A stretch of DNA of 40,424 bases, from NCBI GenBank assembly GCA_022614695.1, contig JAKEIC010000293.1, positions 1-40,424 of the forward strand, written 5' to 3'. Numbering within the stretch: the first letter of the stretch is position 1; each line of letters starts with the position of its first letter. Below, one piece after another: positions 25,465 through 33,062 of this stretch. Below the pieces are notes generated by a model that was given only the letters and a program-made list of their open reading frames with translations, had not been told where the DNA came from and did no database searches. The translations under genes were made by a program, and so were the position numbers. This stretch comes from Planctomycetales bacterium (GTDB taxonomy: Bacteria; Planctomycetota; JAKEIC01).

Positions 25465-25826
25465 CCCCCCCGCAGGCTCTTGATCGCCTCCTCCTCCGAC
25501 GGGGCCATGTCGAGGAACTGGAGGAGACCCATCGTGTCGAGGATGCCCTGGACGGGGGCCTGGAGGCCGACGACCCGGAGGTTCTTGGCCACGGCCACCC
25601 GCGAGAGGGCGCTCATGACCGTGCTGTTGATGTATCCCACGGGGGTCATGACGATCACGACCTCGTCGCCCTCGAACTCGTCGAAGACGAGCTCGATCAG
25701 CCGCTCGGCCTCGGGGGCCTTCATCTCCGAGACGAGCGAGCGGACCACGAGGACGCCGTCCGTGACCTGGCTCTCGAAGGACTCGCGCCGAGCGGGGGTG
25801 GGGGGCGTTCGAGAGGGAGGAGACAC
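25461..25826 (-). CDS. STAS-domain anti-sigma-factor antagonist-like protein
   Basis: A 121-residue single STAS domain of the SpoIIAA/RsbV type: VTDGVLVVRS, then DEVVIVMTPVGYINSTVMSAL, then KNLRVVGLQAPVQGILDTMGL. Ser68 in INSTVMSAL aligns with the serine phosphorylated by the cognate anti-sigma kinase, so partner switching is likely. No kinase or phosphatase is adjacent. The N-terminal ~18 residues are Pro/Arg-rich and non-conserved. It probably belongs to the transcript that starts upstream on the minus strand (24-bp gap). Confidence 0.85.
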   Translation of the reverse strand: MSPPSRTPPTPARRESFESQVTDGVLVVRSLVSEMKAPEAERLIELVFDEFEGDEVVIVMTPVGYINSTVMSALSRVAVAKNLRVVGLQAPVQGILDTMGLLQFLDMAPSEEEAIKSLRGG

Positions 25827-25850
25827 GGGGCCTCGAGGCTTCTGAGGATC

Positions 25851-27266
25851 TCAGTCCTTGACGTCGTCCCCTCCCTTGGGGGGCTTCGGGGTCGGCGGCG
25901 GGCTCTCGGCGAAGAGCTTCTCGATGGGCTTCTTGCTCACGAAGTCGAGCCCCTTGGAGAGGTCGGGCAGGTTCAGCATTCGCGCGGCGGTGGCCACGAC
26001 GCTCTGGAGCCCGCCGCCGGCCGACTCCTGGCCTCCGGCGCGAATGCCGGGTCCCGACACGAGCGCCACGCCGGACCCCTCGGGGACGAGCCAGAAGAAG
26101 GTCCGACCCCGGCAGGGGGCCGACTCCCGCGTCGCCAGCCAGACCTGGTAGAGGAGGGTGTCGCGGTCCCGGCAGTAGTCCGCGACCATCTCGGGCGTGA
26201 TCGCCGTTCCCGCCGGCGCCTCCGGCGGGCCCATCCGGAGGATGAGGATCGAGGGGGGTGTCGGCATCCGAAGGGCCACCTCGGCCGTCCGCGAGAGGAA
26301 GAGGTCCGAGTCCGTGGAGACGCTCGTCGTCCGGTTGGCGACCCAGGTCAGGATGTCCTGGACCTCCTTGTCGGCGTAAAACGTGTCGAAGTGGAGCACG
26401 CTCGCGGAGATCCCCTCCACGGTGGCACCGAAGTCGAGAGGCGAGGTCTTTTCCTTCCTCCAGATCGAGAGGATCTCGTCGGCCCGGGCCCGGTCCACGA
26501 TGGACCGGAGCTTCTCGCCCCAGACCGATATGGCCTCGAGCTTCGCGGCCTTGTTCGCGAAGCTCTGGTCGCAGAGGATCTTGGCGCCCCGGTAGAGGAT
26601 CCAGCAGGCCTTCGCCGGGGCTCCCGTCGCCTTGCGGTACATCTCGAGGAATGTGGGTGTGAGGGGCTCGGGAGGCTCGCCTGGGTTGATCTTCGGGTCC
26701 GGGGTGCCTCCCAGGAGGACCGCCAGGTTCGCCTCGGCCGAAGTGGAAGACTGGAAGCTCGTGAGGAGAGTCGCGTAGGGCCGGATCTCGGTCGCGAGGC
26801 GGGGCCAATGTGTCGTCTCTCCCACGAGGGCCCGTCCGAGGTGCTGGATCGGCTCCTTCGCTCCCCCGCCGACCAGGACGATCACGAGCCGGCGCCCCTC
26901 GGGGGGAGCGGGGACCCCCTCCCCGCGCGCGACGGCCCCGAGGATTTCGCGCGCCTTCTGGGTCGCCTGCGGCCCCGCCTTGTCGAGGGGCGCGAAGAGC
27001 GCCTGGAGCTGCTCGTTCGTGAGGGGATTCAGGGCGTCTATCCAGCCCTCCACCTCGCGCCGGTCCTTGTAGTCGCTCGTCTGCCAGACGTTGAACTTCT
27101 GCTCGATCAGGCTCCTCGGCTCCGCCCGGAGCCGCCAGAGCAGGGTGCGGGCCGCCGCCTGCACCTCCTCGAGCTCGAGGGCCGGGTCCTGGGCCCGGGC
27201 CGGGGCCGCGAGTCCGACGGTGAGGACGAGGGTGAGCATGGGGGCCAGCCGGGCGGGCGTCCTCAT
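25851..27266 (-). CDS. Secreted alkaline-phosphatase-fold-like protein with lost metal ligands
   Basis: 471 residues with a signal peptide (MRTPARLAPMLTLVLTVGLA, cleavage after ARA). No family is obvious alone, but it aligns with the next upstream gene. RLVIVLVGGGAKEP parallels VVVFRFGGGVRLSE; TPTFLEMYRKATGAPAKACW parallels APTIFEYYRLASGAPASRCL; SILILRMGPPEAPAGT parallels AILVLNFHGPDVAHRGS. The second and third metal-ligand positions (D and H of GPDVAH) read GPPEAPA, and the PD-G-D position reads VPEGSGVA. It is therefore probably a catalytically inactive paralogue of an alkaline-phosphatase-superfamily hydrolase. The Pro/Lys-rich tail ends KPPKGGDDVKD. Its ATG overlaps the upstream stop (ATGA), so both are made together, probably as partners in the periplasm. 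Confidence 0.72.
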   Translation of the reverse strand: MRTPARLAPMLTLVLTVGLAAPARAQDPALELEEVQAAARTLLWRLRAEPRSLIEQKFNVWQTSDYKDRREVEGWIDALNPLTNEQLQALFAPLDKAGPQATQKAREILGAVARGEGVPAPPEGRRLVIVLVGGGAKEPIQHLGRALVGETTHWPRLATEIRPYATLLTSFQSSTSAEANLAVLLGGTPDPKINPGEPPEPLTPTFLEMYRKATGAPAKACWILYRGAKILCDQSFANKAAKLEAISVWGEKLRSIVDRARADEILSIWRKEKTSPLDFGATVEGISASVLHFDTFYADKEVQDILTWVANRTTSVSTDSDLFLSRTAEVALRMPTPPSILILRMGPPEAPAGTAITPEMVADYCRDRDTLLYQVWLATRESAPCRGRTFFWLVPEGSGVALVSGPGIRAGGQESAGGGLQSVVATAARMLNLPDLSKGLDFVSKKPIEKLFAESPPPTPKPPKGGDDVKD

Positions 27267-28444
27267 GCGACCTCCGCGAGCGGCTTCCCCTTCGCGAGGG
27301 GAGTCTCGACCTGGAGCCAGGAGCCCATGGTCGGGCAGAGGTCGGTCTGGGAGACGACGCGGTCCACGCGGGTCCCGGGCTTCACGTGCGGCGCGAGGAC
27401 GAGGGCGAAGAGCCGGCGGCAGCCGAGGTCCCCGCTCCGGTGGCCGGAGAACCCGCCGCCGCCGCCCGCCTCGAGGTCCCGGCCCACGTCCGGCGTGATG
27501 AGGACGGCCGTTGCCTTCGCCGCCGGGCTCTTCTCGATCACCTTCCAGAACTCGCCGACGAGGGCGTCCAGCTCGGTGACCGCCCGCCGGTACTCGGCGA
27601 CCGACCCGCGGTGGGCGACGTCCGGTCCATGGAAGTTCAGCACGAGTATGGCCGGGTTCACGTGGCGGCTTCCGAGGGCCATCTTCCCGAGGAAGAGCGT
27701 GAGGGCGTCCCCGGAGGCGATCTTCACGTCCTTCTCGACCTTCCGGGGCACCTTCTCGCGGTTGAAGGCGTCCTTGAGGTACTCATCCACGTCCTTGTTT
27801 GAAGACGCCGGCGGTGCCTTCGGGTCCTCCAGGCCCTCGAACCCCTCGGCGTCCAGGATGTCCGCAAGGGCCTTCGCGTCGCGGTAGAGAGCGTCCTTCG
27901 GGTTCTTGAGCCCGTCCATGACGAACTGCATCTGGGCGCGCCCGAAGAGCCGACTCGGGACGACCACCCCGCCGTGCTGGGCCCCGTGCTGGGCGTCCGA
28001 GCTGTAGTCGAGGGGGATCGCCGACCGGGACGGGTCCAGCAGGAGGCATCGCGACGCGGGCGCGCCCGAGGCCAGGCGGTAGTACTCGAATATCGTGGGG
28101 GCGGGAGGCCGCACTCCCATCGGTTTCCACGCGTCGTAGAACTGGCCCGTCAGGATCTGGGCCGTGGCCCCGAGGTGGTCCAGGCGGCCCTCGTTCCGTA
28201 GGTTCGTGTAGAGGACGCCCTTCGAGGCTAGCTCCGTGAGGTTCGGAATGGGCGAGGAGTCCTTCACGAAGGCCAGGGGGTGGGCGAATGTCTCCGAGAG
28301 CCGGACCCCGCCCCCGAACCGGAAGACGACCACCCTCTGGATGTTCCGGGCCTGCTGCGCGCGGAGGATCCGCGGGAAGGCGGCCGTGGCGGCGGCCGCC
28401 CCCGCGGCCGCGAGGAAGCGGCGGCGCGTGAAGGGCCCGGTCAC
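27263..28444 (-). CDS. Tat-exported alkaline-phosphatase-superfamily protein (sulfatase/DUF1501-like), partly degenerate
   Basis: 393 residues starting at the GTG at 28442-28444, giving a twin-arginine signal TRRRFLAAAGAAAATAAFP followed by RILRAQ. NFHGPDVAHRGSVAEYRRAV, ITPDVGRD, SGHRSGDLGCRRLFALVLAP and the C-terminal SQTDLCPTMGSWLQVETPL are features of the alkaline phosphatase superfamily. Retained metal-ligand candidates are Asp and His of GPDVAH, Asp of TPDVGRD and His of SGHRSGD. The first-strand Asp is replaced (FRFGGGVR) and the His of PDHG is Val. Activity is therefore doubtful. The substrate is unknown. Overlaps of 4 bp on both sides bind it into a three-gene exported-protein operon. 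Confidence 0.78.
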   Translation of the reverse strand: MTGPFTRRRFLAAAGAAAATAAFPRILRAQQARNIQRVVVFRFGGGVRLSETFAHPLAFVKDSSPIPNLTELASKGVLYTNLRNEGRLDHLGATAQILTGQFYDAWKPMGVRPPAPTIFEYYRLASGAPASRCLLLDPSRSAIPLDYSSDAQHGAQHGGVVVPSRLFGRAQMQFVMDGLKNPKDALYRDAKALADILDAEGFEGLEDPKAPPASSNKDVDEYLKDAFNREKVPRKVEKDVKIASGDALTLFLGKMALGSRHVNPAILVLNFHGPDVAHRGSVAEYRRAVTELDALVGEFWKVIEKSPAAKATAVLITPDVGRDLEAGGGGGFSGHRSGDLGCRRLFALVLAPHVKPGTRVDRVVSQTDLCPTMGSWLQVETPLAKGKPLAEVA

Positions 28445-29523
28445 CGGAGCACCACGTCGTCGGCGAGGATCACCAGGCGGAACTCGCCGGCGCTCGCGGG
28501 GATCGCGTAGAGCAGACCGAAGATCACGAGGGGATCGCCGGGCTTGTAGCCGCGCACGCGGGTGAGCAGATCCGGCCGCGCCTTGGGCACGTAGACGTCT
28601 CCGCAATCGTCTTGCTCAACCCGGATCCGCATGTACCTCTCTGCTATCTCCTTCTTGATCGGGCTCGTGAACTTCTCCTCAGGCCCGGTGAGGAGCCGTG
28701 CATAGACCCGGACCCGGCGCGCCTCGTCCCTGGCCGCCACCCACTCCCTCGGGAAGGCCCGGGCGAGGGAGAGGAGCACACGCCGGTAGAGCTTGGGATC
28801 CTCGATCGTCCCTCGGCGCTTCGCCTCGGCCTCGGCCTCGGTGTTGCGCTTCTCGGCCTCCGCCGGCGTCACCCACTCGAACGTGCGGCCGGTCGGGTCG
28901 CGGGGGTCCACCCACTTCACCTCGCCGCGTGAGCGGTGCCACTCCTCCTCCGTGAGCCAGGAGCCGTCCTCCGAGAGGCGGAAGCCCTCCTTCTCGAGGA
29001 GCTTGGCGTAATTCTGGCGGGCGCTCCCGAGGACCGCCTTCCAGTCCTCCCAGAACCTCTTCTGGTCTTCGGGGGCCTGCGCGATCAGCTGGTCGAGCGT
29101 CGCCAGGTACGCCGGGGCCTCGGCGATGGCCTTCTCGAAGTGCTCCCGGGCCTTCTCGGAAACGCCGCCCGAGAGGGCTTCCCCTGCGGCCTGCCACTCC
29201 TCAGGGGGGGTCACGGGCGCCTGTCGAGGTTGGAAGAACCCGTGGTTGGCGGGCGGATAGAGGGAGTAGTAGGTGAACCAGTAGACCGTCGCCGGGCTCA
29301 TGCACCGGTAGGGGATCCAGAGCTTGGTCTCGCCCTGCCGGCATACGACGCCGATCGGGGGCGCGCCCTGGCGTCCCTCGTCGCCCGGCTTGAAGAAGTC
29401 CTCGAGCAGCTCCACGTCGAGGACATCCCCGCTCACCAGCTCGATCTTGTCCTGGGCGGAGGTTGCGGGCGCCGCGAGGAGGAGCGCGAGGCCGACGGGG
29501 CCGCCGAACGCGAGGGCACGCAT
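28441..29523 (-). CDS. Unknown secreted protein, first gene of the phosphatase-fold operon
   Basis: 360 residues with a signal peptide (MRALAFGGPVGLALLLAAPATSAQ). The N-terminal ~60 residues (IELVSGDVLDVELLEDFFKP, then GVVCRQGETKLWIPYRCMSP) look like a small beta-barrel of SH3 type. The middle is charged and helical (EHFEKAIAEAPAYLATLDQL, AEAEKRNTEAEAEAKRRG) with a WLTEEEWHRSRG motif. The C-terminus (YKPGDPLVIFGLLYAIPASA) is beta-rich. I recognise no family. A minus-strand TAGACT (29565-29570) lies 41 nt before the ATG. Its stop overlaps the GTG of the Tat protein (GTGA). The conserved gene order implies a shared periplasmic or outer-membrane role. Confidence 0.68.
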   Translation of the reverse strand: MRALAFGGPVGLALLLAAPATSAQDKIELVSGDVLDVELLEDFFKPGDEGRQGAPPIGVVCRQGETKLWIPYRCMSPATVYWFTYYSLYPPANHGFFQPRQAPVTPPEEWQAAGEALSGGVSEKAREHFEKAIAEAPAYLATLDQLIAQAPEDQKRFWEDWKAVLGSARQNYAKLLEKEGFRLSEDGSWLTEEEWHRSRGEVKWVDPRDPTGRTFEWVTPAEAEKRNTEAEAEAKRRGTIEDPKLYRRVLLSLARAFPREWVAARDEARRVRVYARLLTGPEEKFTSPIKKEIAERYMRIRVEQDDCGDVYVPKARPDLLTRVRGYKPGDPLVIFGLLYAIPASAGEFRLVILADDVVLR

Positions 29524-29600
29524 GGGGCGAGTCTCCCGGGGGGGGAAACGGATCGGACCCTGAGAGTCTACGCCCGGCGCCTGGCAGGCGCAACGCCCGG

Positions 29601-30149
29601 CTAGATCTCCAGGACCAGGGAGTACGCCGCCGGTTTGCGCCGGGGCCGCAGGACGGGCTTCGCCTTCACCGGCTCGGGCTTGGGGGGCGGGGGCGGGGGA
29701 GCCGCGGCTCCCTTCTTGGGCTTCCCCTTCGCGGGGGCCGGAGGCTCGACGGGCTTCGGCGCGGGGGCCGGCGCGGGCTTGCCCTTCCTCTCGGAACCGC
29801 GGAGCCGGCGGCCGCGCTTGCCCGGCGGGCGCGCCGGCACGATCGGGTGCGCCGAGATCACGCACGCCTCGTCCGGGATCCCGCGCACCGGGGCGGGGGC
29901 CTTCTCGATCGCGAACTCCTTCAGGTGCTCGCCCGGGAGGACGCGCGTCGGGACGTGGACCCGGATCCGCCGTCCTTGCCCGTCCCGCCGGGGCGGGAGC
30001 AAGGCGAGGAACCGCCCCTCGACGGGCCCGGCGGTCGCCCGGAACCGGATCCGGCTGCAAGCGTCGCAGACGGGGTAGCGTTCCCCGTGGATCTGCACCT
30101 CCGTCGTGACCTTCGGCAGCGCCGTTTTGCAGCTCGCGCAGGTGGCCAT
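29601..30149 (-). CDS. Zinc-ribbon protein with Pro/Ala/Lys-rich linker
   Basis: 182 residues. The N-terminus has two CxxC pairs (CASCKTALP and YPVCDACSRIRF) typical of a treble-clef or zinc-ribbon fold. Residues ~35-110 seem globular (RRIRVHVPTRVLPGEHLKEF), and ~120-170 are a low-complexity Pro/Ala/Lys segment (APAPKPVEPPAPAKGKPKK). The end is AAYSLVLEI. No signal peptide. Start is the ATG at 30149; upstream in-frame codons are in the intergenic repeat. A TATACT on the minus strand (30178-30183) is a good -10 with a 28-nt leader, and GGGGAGGA is the ribosome-binding site. Function unknown. Confidence 0.75.
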   Translation of the reverse strand: MATCASCKTALPKVTTEVQIHGERYPVCDACSRIRFRATAGPVEGRFLALLPPRRDGQGRRIRVHVPTRVLPGEHLKEFAIEKAPAPVRGIPDEACVISAHPIVPARPPGKRGRRLRGSERKGKPAPAPAPKPVEPPAPAKGKPKKGAAAPPPPPPKPEPVKAKPVLRPRRKPAAYSLVLEI

Positions 30150-30206
30150 GGCGACTCCTCCCCGGGAAGGGGCGCGGAGTATATCGGCGGGGGAGGGAGG
30201 AGAGAA

Positions 30207-30377
30207 GAACCTCACCACCAAGGCACCACCGGAGGGTGAGAGTTCACCACGGAGACACAGAGGCACAGGGAGGAGTATCGAGTATTGCTGGGACATACCC
30301 GGGATCCCCTCCGTGTCTCTGTGTCTCTGTGGTGATCTCCTCTCGGTTCCTTTGGTGAATTGGTGCCTTGGCGGTTC
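30207..30377. repeat. Imperfect inverted-repeat element (CACCACGGAGACACAGAG type)
   Basis: The left arm (from 30207) and the reverse complement of the right arm (ending 30377) share, in order, GAACC, CCAAGGCACCA, TCACCAC, GAGACACAGAG and GGAGG, separated by a short spacer around 30275-30305. Base composition is less GC-rich than the neighbours. The right arm overlaps the mlaD stop codon (30376-30378). To my recollection, similar CACCACGGAGACAC repeats are common between genes in environmental bacterial genomes; their function is unknown. Confidence 0.75.
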
Positions 30378-31500
30378 AATCCCTTCCGAGGAACGGGATC
30401 TCCCTCGGCACCACCGTCTGCTCCGGCAGGTTCCCCTTCACGAGGAAGTTCCCGCGGAGGGAGAGCGCGATGTCCTGGGCGTTCCGGGTCGCCTCGCGCG
30501 CGGCGCGGACCGTCTCGGGCAGCTCGAGAGTCGCCGCCCGGATGTCCTTCCCGGCCGGGCCGATGTCGGCGAGGAGCGCCTGCAGCTTCCGGACGACGTC
30601 GGGGAGGTCGGCGTCGAGGAGCTTCCGGGCCCCCGCGAGCGCCGGGCCGAGGTTCCCCTCGCTCGCCTCGCCGGCCACGCTCCGCAGGCTCTTCACCATC
30701 GCGTCGAGGTCGGGCGAGACCTTCCCCGCCGTCGCGGCGAATGTCCCGAGGTCCTCGACGAGCTTCGGCACCTTGCCCGAGAGGTCGCCGAGGATCCCGT
30801 CCAGCTTCCCGGCCGCGTCGCCGAGGCTCTTCGTCGCGCCCCCGGCGCCCTCGACGAAGCCCTCGAGCTTCTTGTAGAGCGCGGCCTCGTCCCCGAGGAG
30901 CCTCCCGACCGTCCCCTCGTGGGTGGCGAGCCCGTGGACGATCGTCCCGGCGTCCTTGAGGAGCGTGTCGAGCTCGCGCGTGGCCTTCTCGAGGTTGGCG
31001 GCCGTGCCTTTCAAGTTGGCGAGCGTCCCGGTGGCCTCGTCTATGAGCTGCTCGACCTTGCCGCCGATCCCCTTGGTTAGCCTGGGGCGGAGGCTCGCAC
31101 CGTCCTTCGCGGGCGCCTCGCCGGCGGTCCCCGGGGAGATGTCCACCGAAGTCTCGCCAAACAGGAACGGGAGCTTCACGTTCACCTCGGAGTCGGCACG
31201 AACCCGGTTGTAGTGAGGGGACACGATGCGGGCGGTCACCTCGACCACCTCGCCGCGCCGGCCCTCGGGGGTGGCGCCCTCGGTCGCCTCGAGAGACTCG
31301 ACCTCGCCCGCGGCGAGCCCGAGGACCGTGACGGGGGTGCCGACGCGCAGCCCCGAGCCCTCCGGGACCTGGAAGCGCACGTGGCGCGCGGAGACGAACC
31401 AGTGCCGGCCGTGGGCGGTGATCACCAGCGCCGCCACCAGGGCGGCCCCCGAGGCGATCAGGAATGTTCCGACGTGTCGCTCGATCCGGTCATAGCGCAT
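30376..31500 (-). CDS. mlaD: MlaD-family substrate-binding protein (MCE domain)
   Basis: 374 residues with one N-terminal membrane anchor (VGTFLIASGAALVAALVITA), then an MCE domain (~38-125: VRFQVPEGSGLRVGTPVTVLGLAAGEV through NVKLPFLFGETSVDI). Residues ~145-350 are a long helical, coiled-coil-prone tail (LKGTAANLEKATRELDTLLK and similar). MCE proteins form hexameric rings that pass lipids between the inner and outer membranes. The long tail resembles PqiB/YebT/Mce-like needle-forming proteins more than short E. coli MlaD. It lies 54 bp after mlaF, with AGGAGAG as its ribosome-binding site. Confidence 0.9.
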   Translation of the reverse strand: MRYDRIERHVGTFLIASGAALVAALVITAHGRHWFVSARHVRFQVPEGSGLRVGTPVTVLGLAAGEVESLEATEGATPEGRRGEVVEVTARIVSPHYNRVRADSEVNVKLPFLFGETSVDISPGTAGEAPAKDGASLRPRLTKGIGGKVEQLIDEATGTLANLKGTAANLEKATRELDTLLKDAGTIVHGLATHEGTVGRLLGDEAALYKKLEGFVEGAGGATKSLGDAAGKLDGILGDLSGKVPKLVEDLGTFAATAGKVSPDLDAMVKSLRSVAGEASEGNLGPALAGARKLLDADLPDVVRKLQALLADIGPAGKDIRAATLELPETVRAAREATRNAQDIALSLRGNFLVKGNLPEQTVVPREIPFLGRD

Positions 31501-31554
31501 GGAGGCACTCTCCTACTGCGGCGTTCACCCGCGTCGCCGCGTCGCATTCTCCCG

Positions 31555-32286
31555 TCACTCCTGCAGCATCGCCAGGATCCCCTGCATCGTGTCCGACGGG
31601 CGCAGCGTCCCCCCCTCGAGCAGGAGGACCTGCGGTTCCAGCCTCTCGAGGCCCCCGGGCCCGGTCGCGGCGATCACGAGCGCCACGCCCCTCCCCCGCT
31701 CGGCCCGGAGACGGTCCGCGACGAGCGCTCCGGCTTCCCGATCCAGGTCCGAGAGGGGCTGGTCCAGCACGAGCACGGCGGGCTCGACCACGAGCGCCGC
31801 GGCCAGGTGCGCCCGCCTCGCGACCCCGGGCGGGGCCTCGGCAGGATAGAGGTCCGCGGAGGAGGCGATCCCGAGCGAGTCGAGGATCCGGAGCGCCCGG
31901 TCGCGCGCGTCGGCCGCGCCGACGCGCTCGTGGACCAGCAGCGGGAGCGCGGCGTTCTCGAGGAGCGTCAGGTTGTGGACGAGTACCCCCTGCCGGAAGA
32001 CCATCCTCACCCGGCGGCGGAGCGCACGGACCCGGGGCGGCGGGAGCGCGGCCGGGTCCTCGCCCAGGTGCAGCACGCGCCCGGAGTCCGGCGGCCGGAG
32101 CCCGGCGAGGGTCCGGAGGAGGTCGGTCTTGCCGCCGCCGTCGGGCGCGAGGATGAGCAGCGCCGCCCCACCCGGGAGCGACAGGTGAAGGGGCTGCAGG
32201 ACGACCCGCGGCGGCTTCCCGACGACCAGCCCCTCGGCGCGGAGCACCTCGTTCTCGACGACGGGGACGGCGGTGAAGGGGCTCAT
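31555..32286 (-). CDS. MlaF-like ABC ATPase with degenerate catalytic motifs
   Basis: 243 residues in the ABC-ATPase fold, in the mlaE-mlaF-mlaD order. The motifs are eroded. Walker A APDGGGKT (47-54) has lost its first Gly. The Q-loop Gln is Arg (VFRQG, Arg98). The LSGGQ signature reads PPGVARR (152-158). After Walker B Asp175 the catalytic Glu is Gln176 (VLVLDQPLSDLD). The switch His region reads VIAATGPGG. ATP binding via Lys53 may remain, but hydrolysis is unlikely. The start ATG overlaps the mlaE stop (ATGA). The intact reading frame argues against a pseudogene. It may be a structural subunit, or an active ATPase may be encoded elsewhere. Confidence 0.87.
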   Translation of the reverse strand: MSPFTAVPVVENEVLRAEGLVVGKPPRVVLQPLHLSLPGGAALLILAPDGGGKTDLLRTLAGLRPPDSGRVLHLGEDPAALPPPRVRALRRRVRMVFRQGVLVHNLTLLENAALPLLVHERVGAADARDRALRILDSLGIASSADLYPAEAPPGVARRAHLAAALVVEPAVLVLDQPLSDLDREAGALVADRLRAERGRGVALVIAATGPGGLERLEPQVLLLEGGTLRPSDTMQGILAMLQE

Positions 32287-33062
32287 CTTCCCAGCACGTA
32301 GATCGTGAGGATTGCGTTGGCCACGACGCAGAACGCGAGCGCCGAGACGACGCTGCGCGTGGCCGCGATCGGGACGTCCCGGGCGGCCGTGCCGGCCGAG
32401 AGCCCGTGCGCGCACGCGATGAGCGCGGTCCCGAGCCCGAAGAGGGCGGCCTTGGCCACGAGGGCCCCGATGTCGCCGGGCGCGAGGGCCTCCAGGAATC
32501 GCTCGAAGGGGTAGACCGTCGCCCGGGGGAGGAAGCGGGTCACCGTGTACCCGCCGAGCACGGAGAAGAGGGCGAACCAGAGGGCGAGCGCGACCGACGA
32601 GACCGTCATCCCCACGAGCCTCGGGAGGACCAGCAGGTGGTGGGGATTGGCTCCGATCGCGTCGAGGAGGTCCATCTCCCGCGTGAGCCGCATCGTGGCC
32701 AGCTCCGCCGCGATCGCCGTCCCCGAGCGGGCGACGAGGATGAGGGCCGACAGGAGAGGCGCGACCTGGCCAACGGTCATGTACATCGAGAGGCGGGGGA
32801 CGCTCCCGCCCGCCCCCCACTTCGGGAGCAGCGTCAGCGCCTCCGAGAAGATCACGGCCCCGATCGCCACCGCGGAGAGCGTGATGAGCGGGAGCGCCTG
32901 GACGGCGGTGAAGTAGACCTGCCGCCGCGACGCCGCCCCCACGAGGAACCCGCCGATCCGGCGCTCCTGCCAGCCCGCGCGCACCGCGGCGACGAGCAGC
33001 GCCCCGAGCCCGAAGGCCTCGGAGGCGGTCCGCGTGACCAGCCGTGTGGTGGCGGCCCTCAT
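32283..33062 (-). CDS. mlaE: MlaE-family ABC permease
   Basis: A 259-residue inner-membrane permease, the usual MlaE length. Several hydrophobic helices are evident (LITLSAVAIGAVIFSEALTL, ALWFALFSVLGGYTVTRFLP, VVSALAFCVVANAILTIYVL). The family core ILVARSGTAIAAELATMRLT, followed by REMDLLDAIGANPHHLLVLP, is conserved. With MlaD and MlaF it would form the inner-membrane lipid transporter. The start is the ATG at 33060-33062, overlapping the fhs stop (ATGA). The stop in turn overlaps the mlaF start. Confidence 0.94.
   Translation of the reverse strand: MRAATTRLVTRTASEAFGLGALLVAAVRAGWQERRIGGFLVGAASRRQVYFTAVQALPLITLSAVAIGAVIFSEALTLLPKWGAGGSVPRLSMYMTVGQVAPLLSALILVARSGTAIAAELATMRLTREMDLLDAIGANPHHLLVLPRLVGMTVSSVALALWFALFSVLGGYTVTRFLPRATVYPFERFLEALAPGDIGALVAKAALFGLGTALIACAHGLSAGTAARDVPIAATRSVVSALAFCVVANAILTIYVLGR

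Noticed and set aside
24550-26808. 752-codon minus-strand frame spanning alr and the STAS gene
   Set aside because: It crosses two genes with clear family motifs on different strands and has the composition of a GC shadow.
31555-32286. mlaF as a frameshifted pseudogene
   Set aside because: The frame is intact over the normal family length with normal start and stop overlaps, and the ABC fold is readable throughout; only catalytic motifs are changed.
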